This document shows, in pieces, positions 7,742 to 18,248 of a DNA stretch of 64,000 bases. Within the stretch, counting starts at the first letter, position 1. Every line of letters starts with the position of its first letter. A program made the position numbers and the translations under genes. Source of the DNA: Streptomyces composti (lineage in GTDB: Bacteria > Actinomycetota > Actinomycetes > Streptomycetales > Streptomycetaceae). The stretch covers positions 124,001 to 188,000 of the forward strand of contig NZ_JAATEM010000003.1 of NCBI RefSeq assembly GCF_012034205.1, in the 5' to 3' direction. The notes below the pieces were generated by a model. It did no database searches. It was not told the origin of the DNA and saw only the letters and a list, made by a program, of their open reading frames with translations.

Positions 7742-8752
7742 GTGACCGTCGTCGGGCCGTTCGGGCTGAGCGTGCGGGACCAGGCTCTCGAAGCCGATGT
7801 CCAGGCCGGATTGACGGCTGTCGAGGAAGGGCTGCTCGAGGCCACCAAGAGCGAGGTGCCCTTCATCACGGAGGCCGCGCAGCATCTGGTGCGGGCCGGG
7901 GGCAAGCGATTCCGGCCACTGCTGGTGATGCTGTCCGCACAGTTCGGTGACCCGTACGCGCCGGGGGTCGTGCCGTCCGCGGTTGTGGTGGAACTCACTC
8001 ACCTCGCGACGCTGTACCACGACGACGTGATGGACGAGGCGGCCGTGCGGCGCGGCGTCGCCAGCGCGAACACGCGGTGGGGCAACTCGGTCGCGGTGCT
8101 CACCGGCGACTTTCTCTTCGCGCGGGCCTCGCACATCCTGGCCGACCTCGGACCGGAGGCGGTGCGGGTGCAGGCCGAGGCGTTCGAGCGGCTGGTCACC
8201 GGCCAGATCCTGGAGACGGCCGGGCCGCAGGACGGGCGGGACCCCGTCGACCACTACCTGGACGTGCTGGGCGGCAAGACGGGGTCGCTGGTGGCCGTGT
8301 CCTGCCGGTTCGGGGCGATGATGTCCGGCGCCGACGAGACGGTGGTGGACGTTCTGACCCAGTACGGCGAGCGGCTGGGGGTCGCCTTCCAGCTGGCGGA
8401 CGATGTGCTGGACATCGCCTCGGACTCGCACGAGTCGGGGAAGACGCCGGGGACGGATCTCCGGGAGGGGATCGCCACGCTGCCGGTGCTGCGGCTGCGG
8501 GAGCGGGCGGCGCGGTTGGGGCTGCCGGAGGACCTGGCCCTGTGCGAGCTGCTGGACTCCGACCTCACGGATGACGCGCGGCATGCCGAGGCGCTGCGTC
8601 TGCTGCGGGCGCATCCGGCGCTGGAGCAGGCCCGCCGCGACACCGTCCGCTACGCGGAGGAGGCGCGGGCGGCACTCGCCCCCCTCCAGGAATGCGACGC
8701 CAAGGCAGCCCTCGAGCAGCTCTGCGACGCAGTCGTCCACCGCGCCGGCTGA
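7742..8752 (+). CDS. Long-chain (all-trans) polyprenyl diphosphate synthase
   Basis: 336 residues from GTG 7742, with AGGAGA about 7 bases upstream. The E-type prenyltransferase motifs are all there: GGKRFRPLL, the first aspartate-rich motif in TLYHDDVMDEA, GDFLFARAS, GGKTGSLVAVSC, and the second aspartate-rich motif in FQLADDVLDI. Before the first DDxxD there are small residues (THLAT), which in this family allow long products (C35-C50). It condenses isopentenyl diphosphate onto an allylic primer in the cytosol and supplies the side chain of menaquinone. Two respiratory systems (korAB and the nuo operon) are in the same window, in line with that role. Monocistronic by position. Confidence 0.93.
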   Translation: MTVVGPFGLSVRDQALEADVQAGLTAVEEGLLEATKSEVPFITEAAQHLVRAGGKRFRPLLVMLSAQFGDPYAPGVVPSAVVVELTHLATLYHDDVMDEAAVRRGVASANTRWGNSVAVLTGDFLFARASHILADLGPEAVRVQAEAFERLVTGQILETAGPQDGRDPVDHYLDVLGGKTGSLVAVSCRFGAMMSGADETVVDVLTQYGERLGVAFQLADDVLDIASDSHESGKTPGTDLREGIATLPVLRLRERAARLGLPEDLALCELLDSDLTDDARHAEALRLLRAHPALEQARRDTVRYAEEARAALAPLQECDAKAALEQLCDAVVHRAG

Positions 8753-9051
8753 CCCGCCTCCCTCCCGCCCTGCGCCTGCCGGGCGGCTGGTGGCGTCCCC
8801 GCGGACCTGCCCCCGGCCGCACCCGCCCCGGATGCCGGGAACAGGAAGTCACCGGTGTCCCCTACTGGTCGGTGGAGGAAGTACGGGGTTTGTCATACCG
8901 GAGCAGTACGTGGAGTTGAGCCCGCGGGCTGACGTATCCGGTGGCCCGGTTTGGTCAGATGGACAGCGACGGACATCACCACTTCTCACCGGTAACGGGT
9001 GAGAATGGCGGCTCAGGCCGAGCCCGCCGCCGACCACGGAGGTACCGGACC

Positions 9052-10233
9052 ATGGCACCGCACGACACCGACGGCAACACCACCGCAGGGGAGGCCGACG
9101 AGCCGAGCCGCGCCCGCCGCAGGGCCGCCCGCTACGTCGTTCCCGTCACGGTGATGGGCGTGGCGGCCGCCACCATCGGCCTCGTCCCCGCACTCGCCGA
9201 CTCCGGCGACCCCGACCTCCCGGAGATCACCGCGGCCCAGCTGATAGAGAAGATCGCCAAGTCGGACGTCGAGCAGCTGTCCGGCACCGTGAAGATCACC
9301 ACCGACCTCGGCCTGCCCGACCTCGGCGGCCTGGAGAGCAGCCTCGCCTCCGGCGCGATGAGCCAGGGCGAGGACGACGGCTCCGCCGCCGACCCCGCCA
9401 CCAGGCTCACCGCACTCGCCTCCGGCACCCACACCCTGCGCGTCGCCACCGACGGCCCGGAGCGGCAGAAGCTGTCCCTGCTCGAGGACGCCGCCGAGTA
9501 CAGCCTCATCCACAACGGCAAGGACGTCTGGGGCTACGACAGCGAGTCCAACGAGGTCTACCACGGCACCGTCGACGAGCCCGTCGGCAAGGCCGAGGAG
9601 GAGCGGCCCCCCGCCACTCCGAAGGACTTCGCCGAGGAGGCGCTGAAGTCGGTCGACGACACCACCTCCGTCACGGTCGACGGCACCGCCCAGGTGGCCG
9701 GCCGCGACGCCTACAAGCTCGTCATCAAGCCCGAACAGCCGGGCTCGACGGTCGGCGCCATCAGCGTCGCCGTCGACCACAGGACCGGCATGCCGCTGAA
9801 GTTCACCCTCACCCCGGCCGCCGGTGGTGCCGCCGTCGTGGACGTCGGCTTCACCAAGGTCAGCTTCGACAAGCCGGCCGCCTCCACCTTCGACTTCACC
9901 CCGCCCAAGGGCGCCAAGGTGACCGAGGAGGGCGACCTGGACAAGGGCGGCAGGCCCGAGCACGAGCCGGAGAAGGACCTCGGCAAGGGGCCCGACGGCA
10001 TGACGATGCTCGGCGAGGGCTGGACCACTGTCGCCACCTTCGACACCGGCGGAGCGGGCCTGCCCGCCGGCGGCTTCCTCGACTCGCTCGGCGACAAGGT
10101 CAAGGGCGACTTCGGCACCGGCACGGTGTTCAGCACCCGCCTGATCAACGCGCTGGTCACCGAGGACGGCACCGTCTACGCCGGCGCCGTCACCAAGCAG
10201 GCGCTGGTGAAGGCTGCCGAGGAAGCGAAGTAG
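9052..10233 (+). CDS. Secreted or membrane-anchored LolA-like protein (lipoprotein-carrier fold)
   Basis: 393 residues. I choose the ATG at 9052, which has CGGAGGT nine bases upstream. Residues 22-48 are a signal sequence (RRRAARYVVPVTVMGVAAATIGLVPALA). The mature part starts DSGDPDLPEITAAQLIEKI and shows the beta-sheet pattern of LolA/LppX-like proteins, with SVTVDGTAQVAGRDAYKLVIKPE and VGAISVAVDHRTGMPLKF in the middle. The C-terminal part (about 310-393) is an extra domain ending in TEDGTVYAGAVTKQALVKAA. Such proteins bind acyl chains outside the membrane. It is followed by an ABC exporter, so it could be its extracytoplasmic partner (inference from position). Confidence 0.83.
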   Translation: MAPHDTDGNTTAGEADEPSRARRRAARYVVPVTVMGVAAATIGLVPALADSGDPDLPEITAAQLIEKIAKSDVEQLSGTVKITTDLGLPDLGGLESSLASGAMSQGEDDGSAADPATRLTALASGTHTLRVATDGPERQKLSLLEDAAEYSLIHNGKDVWGYDSESNEVYHGTVDEPVGKAEEERPPATPKDFAEEALKSVDDTTSVTVDGTAQVAGRDAYKLVIKPEQPGSTVGAISVAVDHRTGMPLKFTLTPAAGGAAVVDVGFTKVSFDKPAASTFDFTPPKGAKVTEEGDLDKGGRPEHEPEKDLGKGPDGMTMLGEGWTTVATFDTGGAGLPAGGFLDSLGDKVKGDFGTGTVFSTRLINALVTEDGTVYAGAVTKQALVKAAEEAK

Positions 10234-10241
10234 GGTTCGCG

Positions 10242-10289
10242 GGAGCCGTCAGAGGAGCCGTCAGAGGAGCTGTCAGAGGAGCCGTCAGG
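10242..10289 (+). repeat. Four tandem copies of a 12-bp repeat before the ABC ATPase gene
   Basis: GGAGCCGTCAGA is repeated at 10242, 10254, 10266 (one C to T change) and 10278 (last base G). Each unit begins with GGAG, so it presents a ladder of Shine-Dalgarno-like cores ending 16 bases before the ATPase start. It may be neutral slippage or may tune translation of the downstream pair. Confidence 0.9.
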
Positions 10290-10304
10290 GGAGCGAGGGA
10301 GCGG

Positions 10305-11291
10305 ATGGGCGAGACGTCCATCGGGGAACGGCCGGAGCCGGACGCGGCCGGGGAAGGCGACGGCGTCATCGTCACGCGCTCCCTCACCAAGCGGTTCCGC
10401 GGCGGCCAACTCGCCGTGGGCGGACTGGATCTGACGGTGCCGTACGGGAGCGTCTTCGGCTTTCTCGGTCCCAACGGCTCCGGGAAGACCACCACCATCC
10501 GGATGCTTCTGGGCCTGATCGAGCCCACCTCGGGCACGGTCCGGGTGCTGGGCCGGCCCATGCCCCGTGCGGCGCGCTCCGTGCTGCCCGAGGTGGGGGC
10601 GCTGATCGAGGGCCCGGCCCTCTACGGCTTCCTGTCCGGCCGGGACAACCTGCTCCGGTACGACGCCGCCGACCCCACCTCCGACCCCCGCACCCGGCGG
10701 GCCCGGGTGGCCGGCGCCCTGGAGCGGGTGGGCCTCACGGCCGCCGCAGGGAAGAAGGCGAGGGCGTACTCGCTCGGCATGAAGCAGCGGCTGGGGCTCG
10801 CCGCGGCGCTGCTCCGCCCGCGCCGGCTGCTGGTCCTGGACGAGCCGACCAACGGGCTCGACCCGCAGGGAATGCGAGAGATCCGTGCCCTGATCAGGGA
10901 GTTGGCCTCGGACGGCACGACCGTCTTCCTCTCGTCGCACCTGCTCGACGAGATCGAGCAGGTGTGCACCCATGCCGCCGTGATGGCGCGGGGCCGGCTG
11001 GTCACCCAGGGCCCGGTGGCCGACCTGGCGGCCGGGGCGCGGGGGCGGCTGGTGGTCCGCACGCCGGACGTGGCGGAGGCCGCGCGGGTGCTCAAGGAGC
11101 AGGGCGTGGGCGATGTCGTCGCCGAGGAGGAGCGGGTGACCGGTGAGGTGCCCGGGGAGCGGGACCTCGCGGACCTCAATGCCGCGCTGGTGCGGGCATC
11201 GGTGCGGGTGCGCGGCTTCGGCGTCGAACGGGCCTCGCTGGAGGACGCGTTCGTCGCCCTGACCGGGGAGGGTTTCGATGTCGCGGGCTGA
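10305..11291 (+). CDS. ABC transporter ATP-binding protein
   Basis: 328 residues from ATG 10305, with GGGAGCGAGGGAGCG upstream. Walker A is GPNGSGKTTT (about residue 58), the signature is YSLGMKQRLGLA, Walker B is RLLVLDEPTNGLD, and the H-loop is LSSHLLDEI. The 80-residue C-terminal extension ending SLEDAFVALTGE is typical of DrrA/CcmA-type exporters. It pairs with the permease that starts 14 bp before its stop. Substrate unknown; the LolA-like protein upstream suggests lipid or a lipophilic compound. Confidence 0.92.
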   Translation: MGETSIGERPEPDAAGEGDGVIVTRSLTKRFRGGQLAVGGLDLTVPYGSVFGFLGPNGSGKTTTIRMLLGLIEPTSGTVRVLGRPMPRAARSVLPEVGALIEGPALYGFLSGRDNLLRYDAADPTSDPRTRRARVAGALERVGLTAAAGKKARAYSLGMKQRLGLAAALLRPRRLLVLDEPTNGLDPQGMREIRALIRELASDGTTVFLSSHLLDEIEQVCTHAAVMARGRLVTQGPVADLAAGARGRLVVRTPDVAEAARVLKEQGVGDVVAEEERVTGEVPGERDLADLNAALVRASVRVRGFGVERASLEDAFVALTGEGFDVAG

Positions 11292-12150
11292 GACGGCCGT
11301 CCCCGGTGTGCGGTGGCGGTGGACCTTCGGCCTGTTCAGAAGCGAGCTGCTGACGACCCTGCGGCGCTGGCGCACCCTGGCCCTGCTCGGGGTGCTGGTG
11401 GCGGTTCCGGTGCTGATCGGCGTCGCGGTGCGGATCGAGACCGGGGGCGGCGCCCCCGGGGGCGGGGGCGGCGGCGAGGGCCCCGCCTTCATCTCCCAGG
11501 TCACCAACAACGGGCTGTTCCTGGTGTTCGCGGCGCTGGCCGCGACGCTGCCCTTCTTCCTGCCGATGGCTGTCGCGGTCGTCGCCGGTGACGCCGTCGC
11601 GGGAGAGGCGAGCGCCGGCACGCTCCGCTATCTGCTGGTCGCCCCGGCGGGCCGCACCCGCCTGCTGCTCACCAAGTACGCGACCGTCCTGGCGTTCTGC
11701 CTGGTCGCCACCCTCGCCGTCGCGGTGTCGGCGCTGACCGTGGGCGCGCTGCTGTTCCCGCTCGGCGACCTCACCACCATCTCCGGCACCCGCATCGGCT
11801 TCGCCGAGGGGCTGGTCAGGGCCCTGCTGATCGCCCTGGTCGTCGCCGCGTCACTGGTCGGGGTGGCCGCTCTCGGCCTGTTCGTGTCCACCCTCACCAA
11901 CAGCGGCATCGCCGCCATGGCGACCACGGTCGGGCTGCTGATCACCGTGCAGATCCTCGACCACATCCCCCAGCTGCACGCCCTGCACCCCTACTTCTTC
12001 TCCCACTACTGGCTGTCCTTCGCCGACCTCATGCGCGAGCCGGTCTACTGGGAGAACCTGACCAGGAACCTCGGCCTGCAGGCCCTCTACGCGGCGGTGT
12101 TCGGCTCGGCGGCGTGGGCGAGGTTCACGGCGAAGGACATCACCTCGTAG
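11278..12150 (+). CDS. ABC-2 type transporter permease
   Basis: 290 residues; the ATG at 11278 lies inside the ATPase gene (14-bp overlap), so the two are coupled. The N-terminus RSELLTTLRRWRTLALLGVLVAVPVLIGVAV is a classic ABC-2 first helix, followed by a Gly-rich extracytoplasmic loop (GGGAPGGGGGGEG) and about five more helices between residues 75 and 285. The cytoplasmic motif GDAVAGEASAGTLRYLLVAPAGRTRLLLTK is the conserved coupling region of this family. It forms the membrane part of the exporter with the preceding ATPase. Confidence 0.92.
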   Translation: MSRAETAVPGVRWRWTFGLFRSELLTTLRRWRTLALLGVLVAVPVLIGVAVRIETGGGAPGGGGGGEGPAFISQVTNNGLFLVFAALAATLPFFLPMAVAVVAGDAVAGEASAGTLRYLLVAPAGRTRLLLTKYATVLAFCLVATLAVAVSALTVGALLFPLGDLTTISGTRIGFAEGLVRALLIALVVAASLVGVAALGLFVSTLTNSGIAAMATTVGLLITVQILDHIPQLHALHPYFFSHYWLSFADLMREPVYWENLTRNLGLQALYAAVFGSAAWARFTAKDITS

Positions 12151-12161
12151 CGATCACAGCG

Positions 12162-12180
12162 CGGGAGCGCTCATCTCCCG
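12162..12180. terminator. Short hairpin between convergent genes
   Basis: CGGGAG (12162-12167) pairs with CTCCCG (12175-12180) around a 7-base loop in the 37-bp gap between the permease and the FMN reductase. Only six base pairs and no T-run, so a weak candidate. Confidence 0.35.
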
Positions 12181-12187
12181 GACGTGC

Positions 12188-12772
12188 TCACCTCTCCTCG
12201 TGCGGGAAGCGGGCGAGGGGAGCCTCCCGGGAGAAGAAGGTCTTGGCCCTGGCCAGCGCCTCGCTGTCGCCGAGGACGTCGCCCGGCTTGCTGCCGTTGC
12301 CGAGGAGCACGCCGCCGAAGCGCATGCCCATGTAGGCGGCGGAGTTGTTGAGCGTGCCGATCAGCGGGTCGGCGACCGACGGCTCCTCGTCGGCGTGCGC
12401 GGCCACGCCCCACAGGGTGCGGCCCGCCATGGTCGCCTTGAAGTCCAGGCCGGGGGTGCGCAGCCAGCCGGACCAGTAGTCGAGGTACCGCTTGGTGTAC
12501 GAGGAGACCGAGTACCAGTACAGCGGCGAGGCGATCACCACGTCCGTGGCCGCGAGGGTGGCGTCCAGCAGCAGGGCCGCATTGCCCTCGGTGGGGCGCA
12601 CATGATCGCTGTCGTGGCGCAGGTCGACGAAGTCGGGCAGCGGGTGCTCGGTCAGGTCGATCCACTGCTGCTCCACATCCGGCGGCAGCTGCTCGGCGGC
12701 GCGGCGGGCCAGCAGCTCGGTGTTGCCGTCGGAGCGGGCGCTGCCCAGCACGAAGAGGAAGCGGCGGGTCAT
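12188..12772 (-). CDS. NAD(P)H-dependent FMN reductase / flavodoxin-fold oxidoreductase
   Basis: 194 residues from the ATG at 12772 (MTRRFLFVLGSARSDGNTE). The open frame extends to 12904 but the extra residues look non-coding. The phosphate-binding loop of the flavodoxin fold is LGSARSDGNTELLARRA, and ASPLYWYSVSSYTKRYLDYW is the second FMN-contacting segment of the NADPH-dependent FMN reductase / WrbA-like group. These enzymes reduce flavins, quinones or azo compounds. It is convergent with the ABC permease and has an AT-rich upstream region with direct repeats (see separate entry), suggesting control by a redox- or electrophile-sensing repressor. Confidence 0.88.
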   Translation of the reverse strand: MTRRFLFVLGSARSDGNTELLARRAAEQLPPDVEQQWIDLTEHPLPDFVDLRHDSDHVRPTEGNAALLLDATLAATDVVIASPLYWYSVSSYTKRYLDYWSGWLRTPGLDFKATMAGRTLWGVAAHADEEPSVADPLIGTLNNSAAYMGMRFGGVLLGNGSKPGDVLGDSEALARAKTFFSREAPLARFPHEER

Positions 12773-12862
12773 GGGAATCCCCCAGGTCGTAGGTGTGGAC
12801 AGAGGTGGTCGCGCGGCCGACACGGTGGTCCCTGGTCCCCGGACGGCGGATATCCGGCGCGC

Positions 12863-12900
12863 GATAATTAAAAGCGTGTGCATCTTATGTGTGTGCAAGT
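12863..12900 (-). promoter_or_regulatory. AT-rich promoter/operator region of the FMN reductase
   Basis: In otherwise GC-rich DNA this stretch contains ATAATTAAAAG and two direct copies of GTGTGCA (12876-12882 and 12891-12897, 15 bp apart, so on the same helix face within about half a turn). Read on the minus strand it offers TTGCAC as a -35 candidate, with AT-rich sequence downstream. No regulator gene is adjacent. Assignment as an operator is inference. Confidence 0.4.
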
Positions 12901-12978
12901 ACATCCCGCAAGGAGCGGCTGGGAACGGGCGGAAGGGGCGCCCTTCGGCGGCCGTCGTGGCCGCGTGAGGGGTGCAGC

Positions 12979-14184
12979 TCAGGGGCTGGGGGAGGAGCAG
13001 GAGCGGGAGAGAGCCGCCCTCAGCCCGTGGCGCTCCGCCTCCCGGGCCACCGCCGGCAGCAGCGCCTCCGGTCCGGGCCGGGCGACGAGCTGGAGTCCGG
13101 CGGGGCGGCCGTCGGAGCCGACTCCGGCAGGATGCTCGAGGCCGGGTGACCGCTCAGGCTGAACGCCCAGGTCAGCGCCGTGGAGTAGCGGTCGCCCGGA
13201 CCGTCGTGGCCGTGGGGTGCGTCGGCGGTGGTGGGGGTGAGCAGCAGGTCGGCCTCGGAGAACAGGGCGGCCGGGCGGCGGTCGTTCTCCGTGCGGACGC
13301 GGTGGGCTTCCGTGAGACCGGGGGCAGAGGAGCGCGGGCCGGGGCGGGAGCGCAGGGACAGCCATGCCGTGGCCGGGTCGAGGGGGCGGGGCGGTGTGGC
13401 GGCAGGCTCCAGGCGGAGGACGCCGGCCTTCGCCGGCCGGTCCGCGGTCGCCCGGGCCAGGGCCGTCTGCCCGGGGTCGGGGTCGGCGAAGCCCAGGTCG
13501 GCGGACCATACGGCGGTGCAGGGTGCACCGTGACCGCCGAAGGCGACGCTCTCGTCGGAGACCGCGCGCCACCAGGCCGCCGCGTCCGCAGCCGTGCGGG
13601 TGAGGACGCCGGGGGCCGCCAGGCCCGGGCGGTCCGGGGACGGGAGGCGGCCGACCGTCGCCTTCAGGCCCAGCACCCCGCACCACGCCGCCGGGTTCCG
13701 CACCGACCCCGCCCCGTCGCCGCCGGTCGCCAGCGGGGCCAGCCCGGTCGCCACGGCCGCCGCCGACCCGGCCGACGAGCCGCCCGGGCGTACGGTCGGG
13801 CCGCCAGGGATCGACGGTGCGGCCCCGCGCTCCGAGCCCCCAGGTCCGCCACGGCGTCCCCGGCCCCGGCACGGAGGTGGCGCCCACGGCGACGCATCCG
13901 GCCCCCACCAGCGCACTCGCCGCGAGCAGCCCGTGCCGGCCCTTCACCGCGATCGGCACCCCGGCCGGCGGCGACCGCTCACCGGCCCGCACTCGCGCGT
14001 CGACCTCGCCGGCTCGGCGCAGCGCCTCCTCGCGCCACACCTCGACGAACGCGCACAGCGCACGGTCCGTGCGCTCGATGCGTTCCAGGGCCCGCGCCAC
14101 CACCTCGGTGGCGCGGAGGGTGCGGGCCGGGACGGCGGCGGTCCTCACCGCCGAGCGCGGCGGAATCGGTTCTGCGCTGCTCAG
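12979..14184 (-). pseudogene. Amidase (GatA/amidase-signature family) broken by two frameshifts
   Basis: The amidase signature is split over two frames. The 5' part reads ATEVVARALERIERTDRAL ... [15 protein letters not shown] (lysine of the Ser-Ser-Lys triad) ... [10 protein letters not shown] and ...WRPDRTPG, then the frame is lost at about 13790-13810. It continues in another frame with [16 protein letters not shown] (catalytic serines), [18 protein letters not shown] and so on to [12 protein letters not shown]. Near 13160 it returns to the first frame for [21 protein letters not shown], the normal C-terminus. The expected ATGA overlap with the gene upstream reads CTGA here, so the start may be lost as well. 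Either a decaying gene or two assembly errors. The 3' end borders the intergenic region next to the FMN reductase. Confidence 0.8.
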
Positions 14185-14717
14185 CGCAGGGCTCCGGTGA
14201 GGCGGGCGAGGTCCTCCGCCTCGCGGGGCGGGCGGCCGCTGAGATCGCCCAGCCGCCACTCGGACACCCAGGGCACGCGGTACACGTCGATCAGGTTCTC
14301 GATCAGCCGGATCCGCTGGGCGAGGGGCTTCGGCAGCCGCCCCGGTGCGTCCGCCACCAGCACCACGGCGTCGAGGTCCAGCCCCTGCGGGACCTGCCCG
14401 AGCCGGAACAGCTCCAGGGCCGCCGTCACCGAGTCCAGGCCCGCCGCATGGGTGCGCGCGACGAGCAGCACCGACTGAGGATCACCGGGGCCGGGCCAGG
14501 ACCGCCCGCTGTCGTGACCGCCGTAGACCGCGGCGAGGGTGGAGACGCCGGCGCCGCCGTGGGTGCCCACCCAGGAGAAGACCCGGCCGCTCGCCCGCGC
14601 GGGCGCAGGTCCCGGGGGGCCGCCCGCCTCCCGTGCCGCCGCTTCCGGCGTCGCCACCGGACCGCGCAGCCAGATCTCCGGTCCCTGCTGCATGTCTCTC
14701 CCCATGCCTCTGCCCAT
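14181..14717 (-). CDS. Hypothetical protein (DUF6668-like), partner of the divergent TPR gene
   Basis: 178 residues from ATG 14717, which is preceded by AGGAGAGGAGGC; ATG 14693 is an alternative (170 residues). Recognisable segments are SGRVFSWVGTHGGAGVSTLAAVYGG near residue 50, which looks like a degenerate P-loop, then SVLLVARTHAAGLDSVTAAL, LDAVVLVADAPGRLPKPLAQRIRLIEN and YRVPWVSEWRLG. The pattern is that of a ParA/MinD-like fold without a full Walker A lysine. Actinobacteria carry this protein next to secretion- or conjugation-like genes. Here it is divergent from a TPR protein and immediately upstream of the amidase pseudogene. Function unknown. Confidence 0.68.
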   Translation of the reverse strand: MGRGMGRDMQQGPEIWLRGPVATPEAAAREAGGPPGPAPARASGRVFSWVGTHGGAGVSTLAAVYGGHDSGRSWPGPGDPQSVLLVARTHAAGLDSVTAALELFRLGQVPQGLDLDAVVLVADAPGRLPKPLAQRIRLIENLIDVYRVPWVSEWRLGDLSGRPPREAEDLARLTGALR

Positions 14718-14907
14718 GCCTCCTCTCCTGTCTCGTCCTCCGATCCCCATGCCACCGCTGCCTCGCCCTCCGATCCTCACGCCACCGCCCGGTGGCCGGG
14801 GCCGGGGCGGACGGGCGTTGGGACGAGCCTGTGACATCGCAGTGACGTGAGAAACGCGAGCGAGCGGACACACTCGAAGACAGGTGTACGACCCGAATGA
14901 GGGGACG

Positions 14908-16521
14908 ATGGCTCGACTCAGCCGCGAGAAGAAGCGGGAACAAGCGGAGGCCGTCCACGCGGCGGAGCCCGGGACGGCGCCGATGGACGTCCATGTTCCT
15001 CTGCCGGTGCCGGGTACGCGGGCCGGCGTTCCCGGCGCGCCGAGCGGTGCCTCGGTCCATGCCTCGGTCGGCGGGGTGCCGGTGGTCGCCGGGCCCGGTG
15101 AGGAGATCCAGCAGGTGGTACTGGACCGCCTGCACCGCATCGCCATCGCCTCGGGTCACCCGGTCCTCGCCACCGTGCACGACGAGCGCATCGGCTATGT
15201 GGTCCCGCTCCGGGTCGAGCCGGACGGCTCCAGCCACCTGGTGGGGGAGCCGCTGCGGATGGGGGCGGCCGCGGCGGCAGCGGCATCCCCCGCACCTGCC
15301 CCGCCCGCGGCGCCGTCCGGCGGTCGCGACCTGCCCACCCACCTGCTCCGCCACGTCCCGGAGCCGCCCCCGTCATCCACCCCGCCTCCGGCGAGCACCG
15401 GCAGTCCGGCGAACACCGCGCCTCCGGCGAGCACGGCGCCTCCCGGGGGCACCGGGAGTTGGGCGAGCACCCCGCCTCCGGCGAGCACCCCGCCTCCGGC
15501 AAGCGCCGTGCCTCCGGCGAGCAGCGGGAGGCCGGTGACCGACCCGAGTCCGGCCACCAGCCCGGACGCCCCGGACGCCCCGACGGCTCCGCCTTCGCCG
15601 CAGCCGTCGGCCAGCCCTTCGGACGCGGTTCCGCCCGCCGCAACGGGTGCCGCAGCCGAGTCGGGCGCCGCACCTGAAGCGAACACCGATCCCGCCTCGA
15701 CCCCCGCCGGGAAGGCATCCGGGGAGACAACCGGCGAGGCAGCCGTCCACGATCCCGCCCCGACCTTCCCGTTGCGGGTCGTGCCCGAGCCGCACGTACC
15801 GAGCGACTCCGCACCCACCTTCCGGCTGCGTGCGCTCTCCCAGCCCCAGGACGCCGTGCCGCCCGGTACGGTCATGCCGCCGACGGGTGCCTTCGGGCCG
15901 CCCCCGGCCATGGACACGAAGCCCCACCCGGCCCCGGCGCCCGAGTCCGGACCGCGTGCGGAGCCGGAGGATCTCGGGCTGCCCCCGGACCCGAAGCCGA
16001 CGCCGCCGCGCGGGTTCGACGCCGTTGCCGAGGCGGTGCTCGGGGACGAACCGCTCGCCGTGCCCGACGAGGCACGGCTGGCCGAGCCCATGGGGCGGAT
16101 CAACGACGCGGTCCGGGAGGGCCGGATCGACGAGGCGGCCCGCCTGGCCGAGCAGACCATGACCGACGCCTCCGCCGAGCTGGGGCCGGAGCACCCGGAG
16201 GTGCTCCGGCTGGGCGAACTGACCGCCTACATCGCCTACTTGGCGGGCGAGCCGGTGCGCGCCTTCCGGCTCTCCCTCGATCTCGCCGGGATCTGCCGCC
16301 GCACCGGCGACACGGAGGCCGCCTACGGCAACGTCCGCAGCGCCGCCACCGCCTGGCGGGCGGTGCGCGATCCCCGGCACGGCCTGGAGCTGGGCGAGGA
16401 GCTGATCGCCCGGTGGACGGAACTCGCCGCCGAGGGCGGCCCGGCCGCCGACGAGATCGAGGAGCTGGAGTCCGCCCGCGCCCGGATGGGACGGCTGGGC
16501 GAACGCGCCGGCCGGGACTGA
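14908..16521 (+). CDS. Low-complexity protein with C-terminal tetratricopeptide-like helices
   Basis: 537 residues from ATG 14908 (GAGGGG four bases upstream); a GTG at 14884 is the other option. The basic N-terminus ARLSREKKREQAEA is followed by a small globular region (about 45-115, QQVVLDRLHRIAIASGHPVLATVHDERIGYVVPLRV). Then come about 250 residues of Pro/Ala/Ser repeats and a C-terminal helical domain of about 140 residues with TPR spacing: GRIDEAARLAEQTMTDASAEL, PEVLRLGELTAYIAYLAGEP, RAFRLSLDLAGICRRTGDTEA, AYGNVRSAATAWRAVRD. No signal peptide. It is divergent from the DUF6668-like gene, with which it probably shares a promoter region. It may be a cytoplasmic scaffold. Confidence 0.75.
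   Translation: MARLSREKKREQAEAVHAAEPGTAPMDVHVPLPVPGTRAGVPGAPSGASVHASVGGVPVVAGPGEEIQQVVLDRLHRIAIASGHPVLATVHDERIGYVVPLRVEPDGSSHLVGEPLRMGAAAAAAASPAPAPPAAPSGGRDLPTHLLRHVPEPPPSSTPPPASTGSPANTAPPASTAPPGGTGSWASTPPPASTPPPASAVPPASSGRPVTDPSPATSPDAPDAPTAPPSPQPSASPSDAVPPAATGAAAESGAAPEANTDPASTPAGKASGETTGEAAVHDPAPTFPLRVVPEPHVPSDSAPTFRLRALSQPQDAVPPGTVMPPTGAFGPPPAMDTKPHPAPAPESGPRAEPEDLGLPPDPKPTPPRGFDAVAEAVLGDEPLAVPDEARLAEPMGRINDAVREGRIDEAARLAEQTMTDASAELGPEHPEVLRLGELTAYIAYLAGEPVRAFRLSLDLAGICRRTGDTEAAYGNVRSAATAWRAVRDPRHGLELGEELIARWTELAAEGGPAADEIEELESARARMGRLGERAGRD
15381..15526 (+). repeat. 15-bp minisatellite coding for PPAST-like pentapeptides
   Basis: The unit CCTCCGGCGAGCACC is repeated about nine times with drift inside the TPR protein gene, giving PPAST/PPASA/SPANT pentapeptides. 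All length changes are multiples of 15 bp, so the frame is kept. A typical slippage-prone linker. Confidence 0.85.
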
Positions 16522-16576
16522 CAGGGGCCGAACGTCCGTACCGCACGCACGTACGCACCGCATGCACCGTGCGCAC

Positions 16577-16611
16577 CGTACGTGACGCGCACAACGTACG
16601 TGACGTGCACA
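16577..16611. repeat. 17-bp direct repeat in a convergent intergenic gap
   Basis: CGTACGTGACGYGCACA occurs at 16577-16593 and 16595-16611, between the TPR gene and the M28 peptidase. The flanks are rich in GCAC/GTGC and CGTACG palindromes, so hairpins can form that may end both transcripts. Confidence 0.65.
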
Positions 16612-16621
16612 GTGCCCTGCG

Positions 16622-18245
<1,624 letters not shown>

Positions 18246-18248
<3 letters not shown>

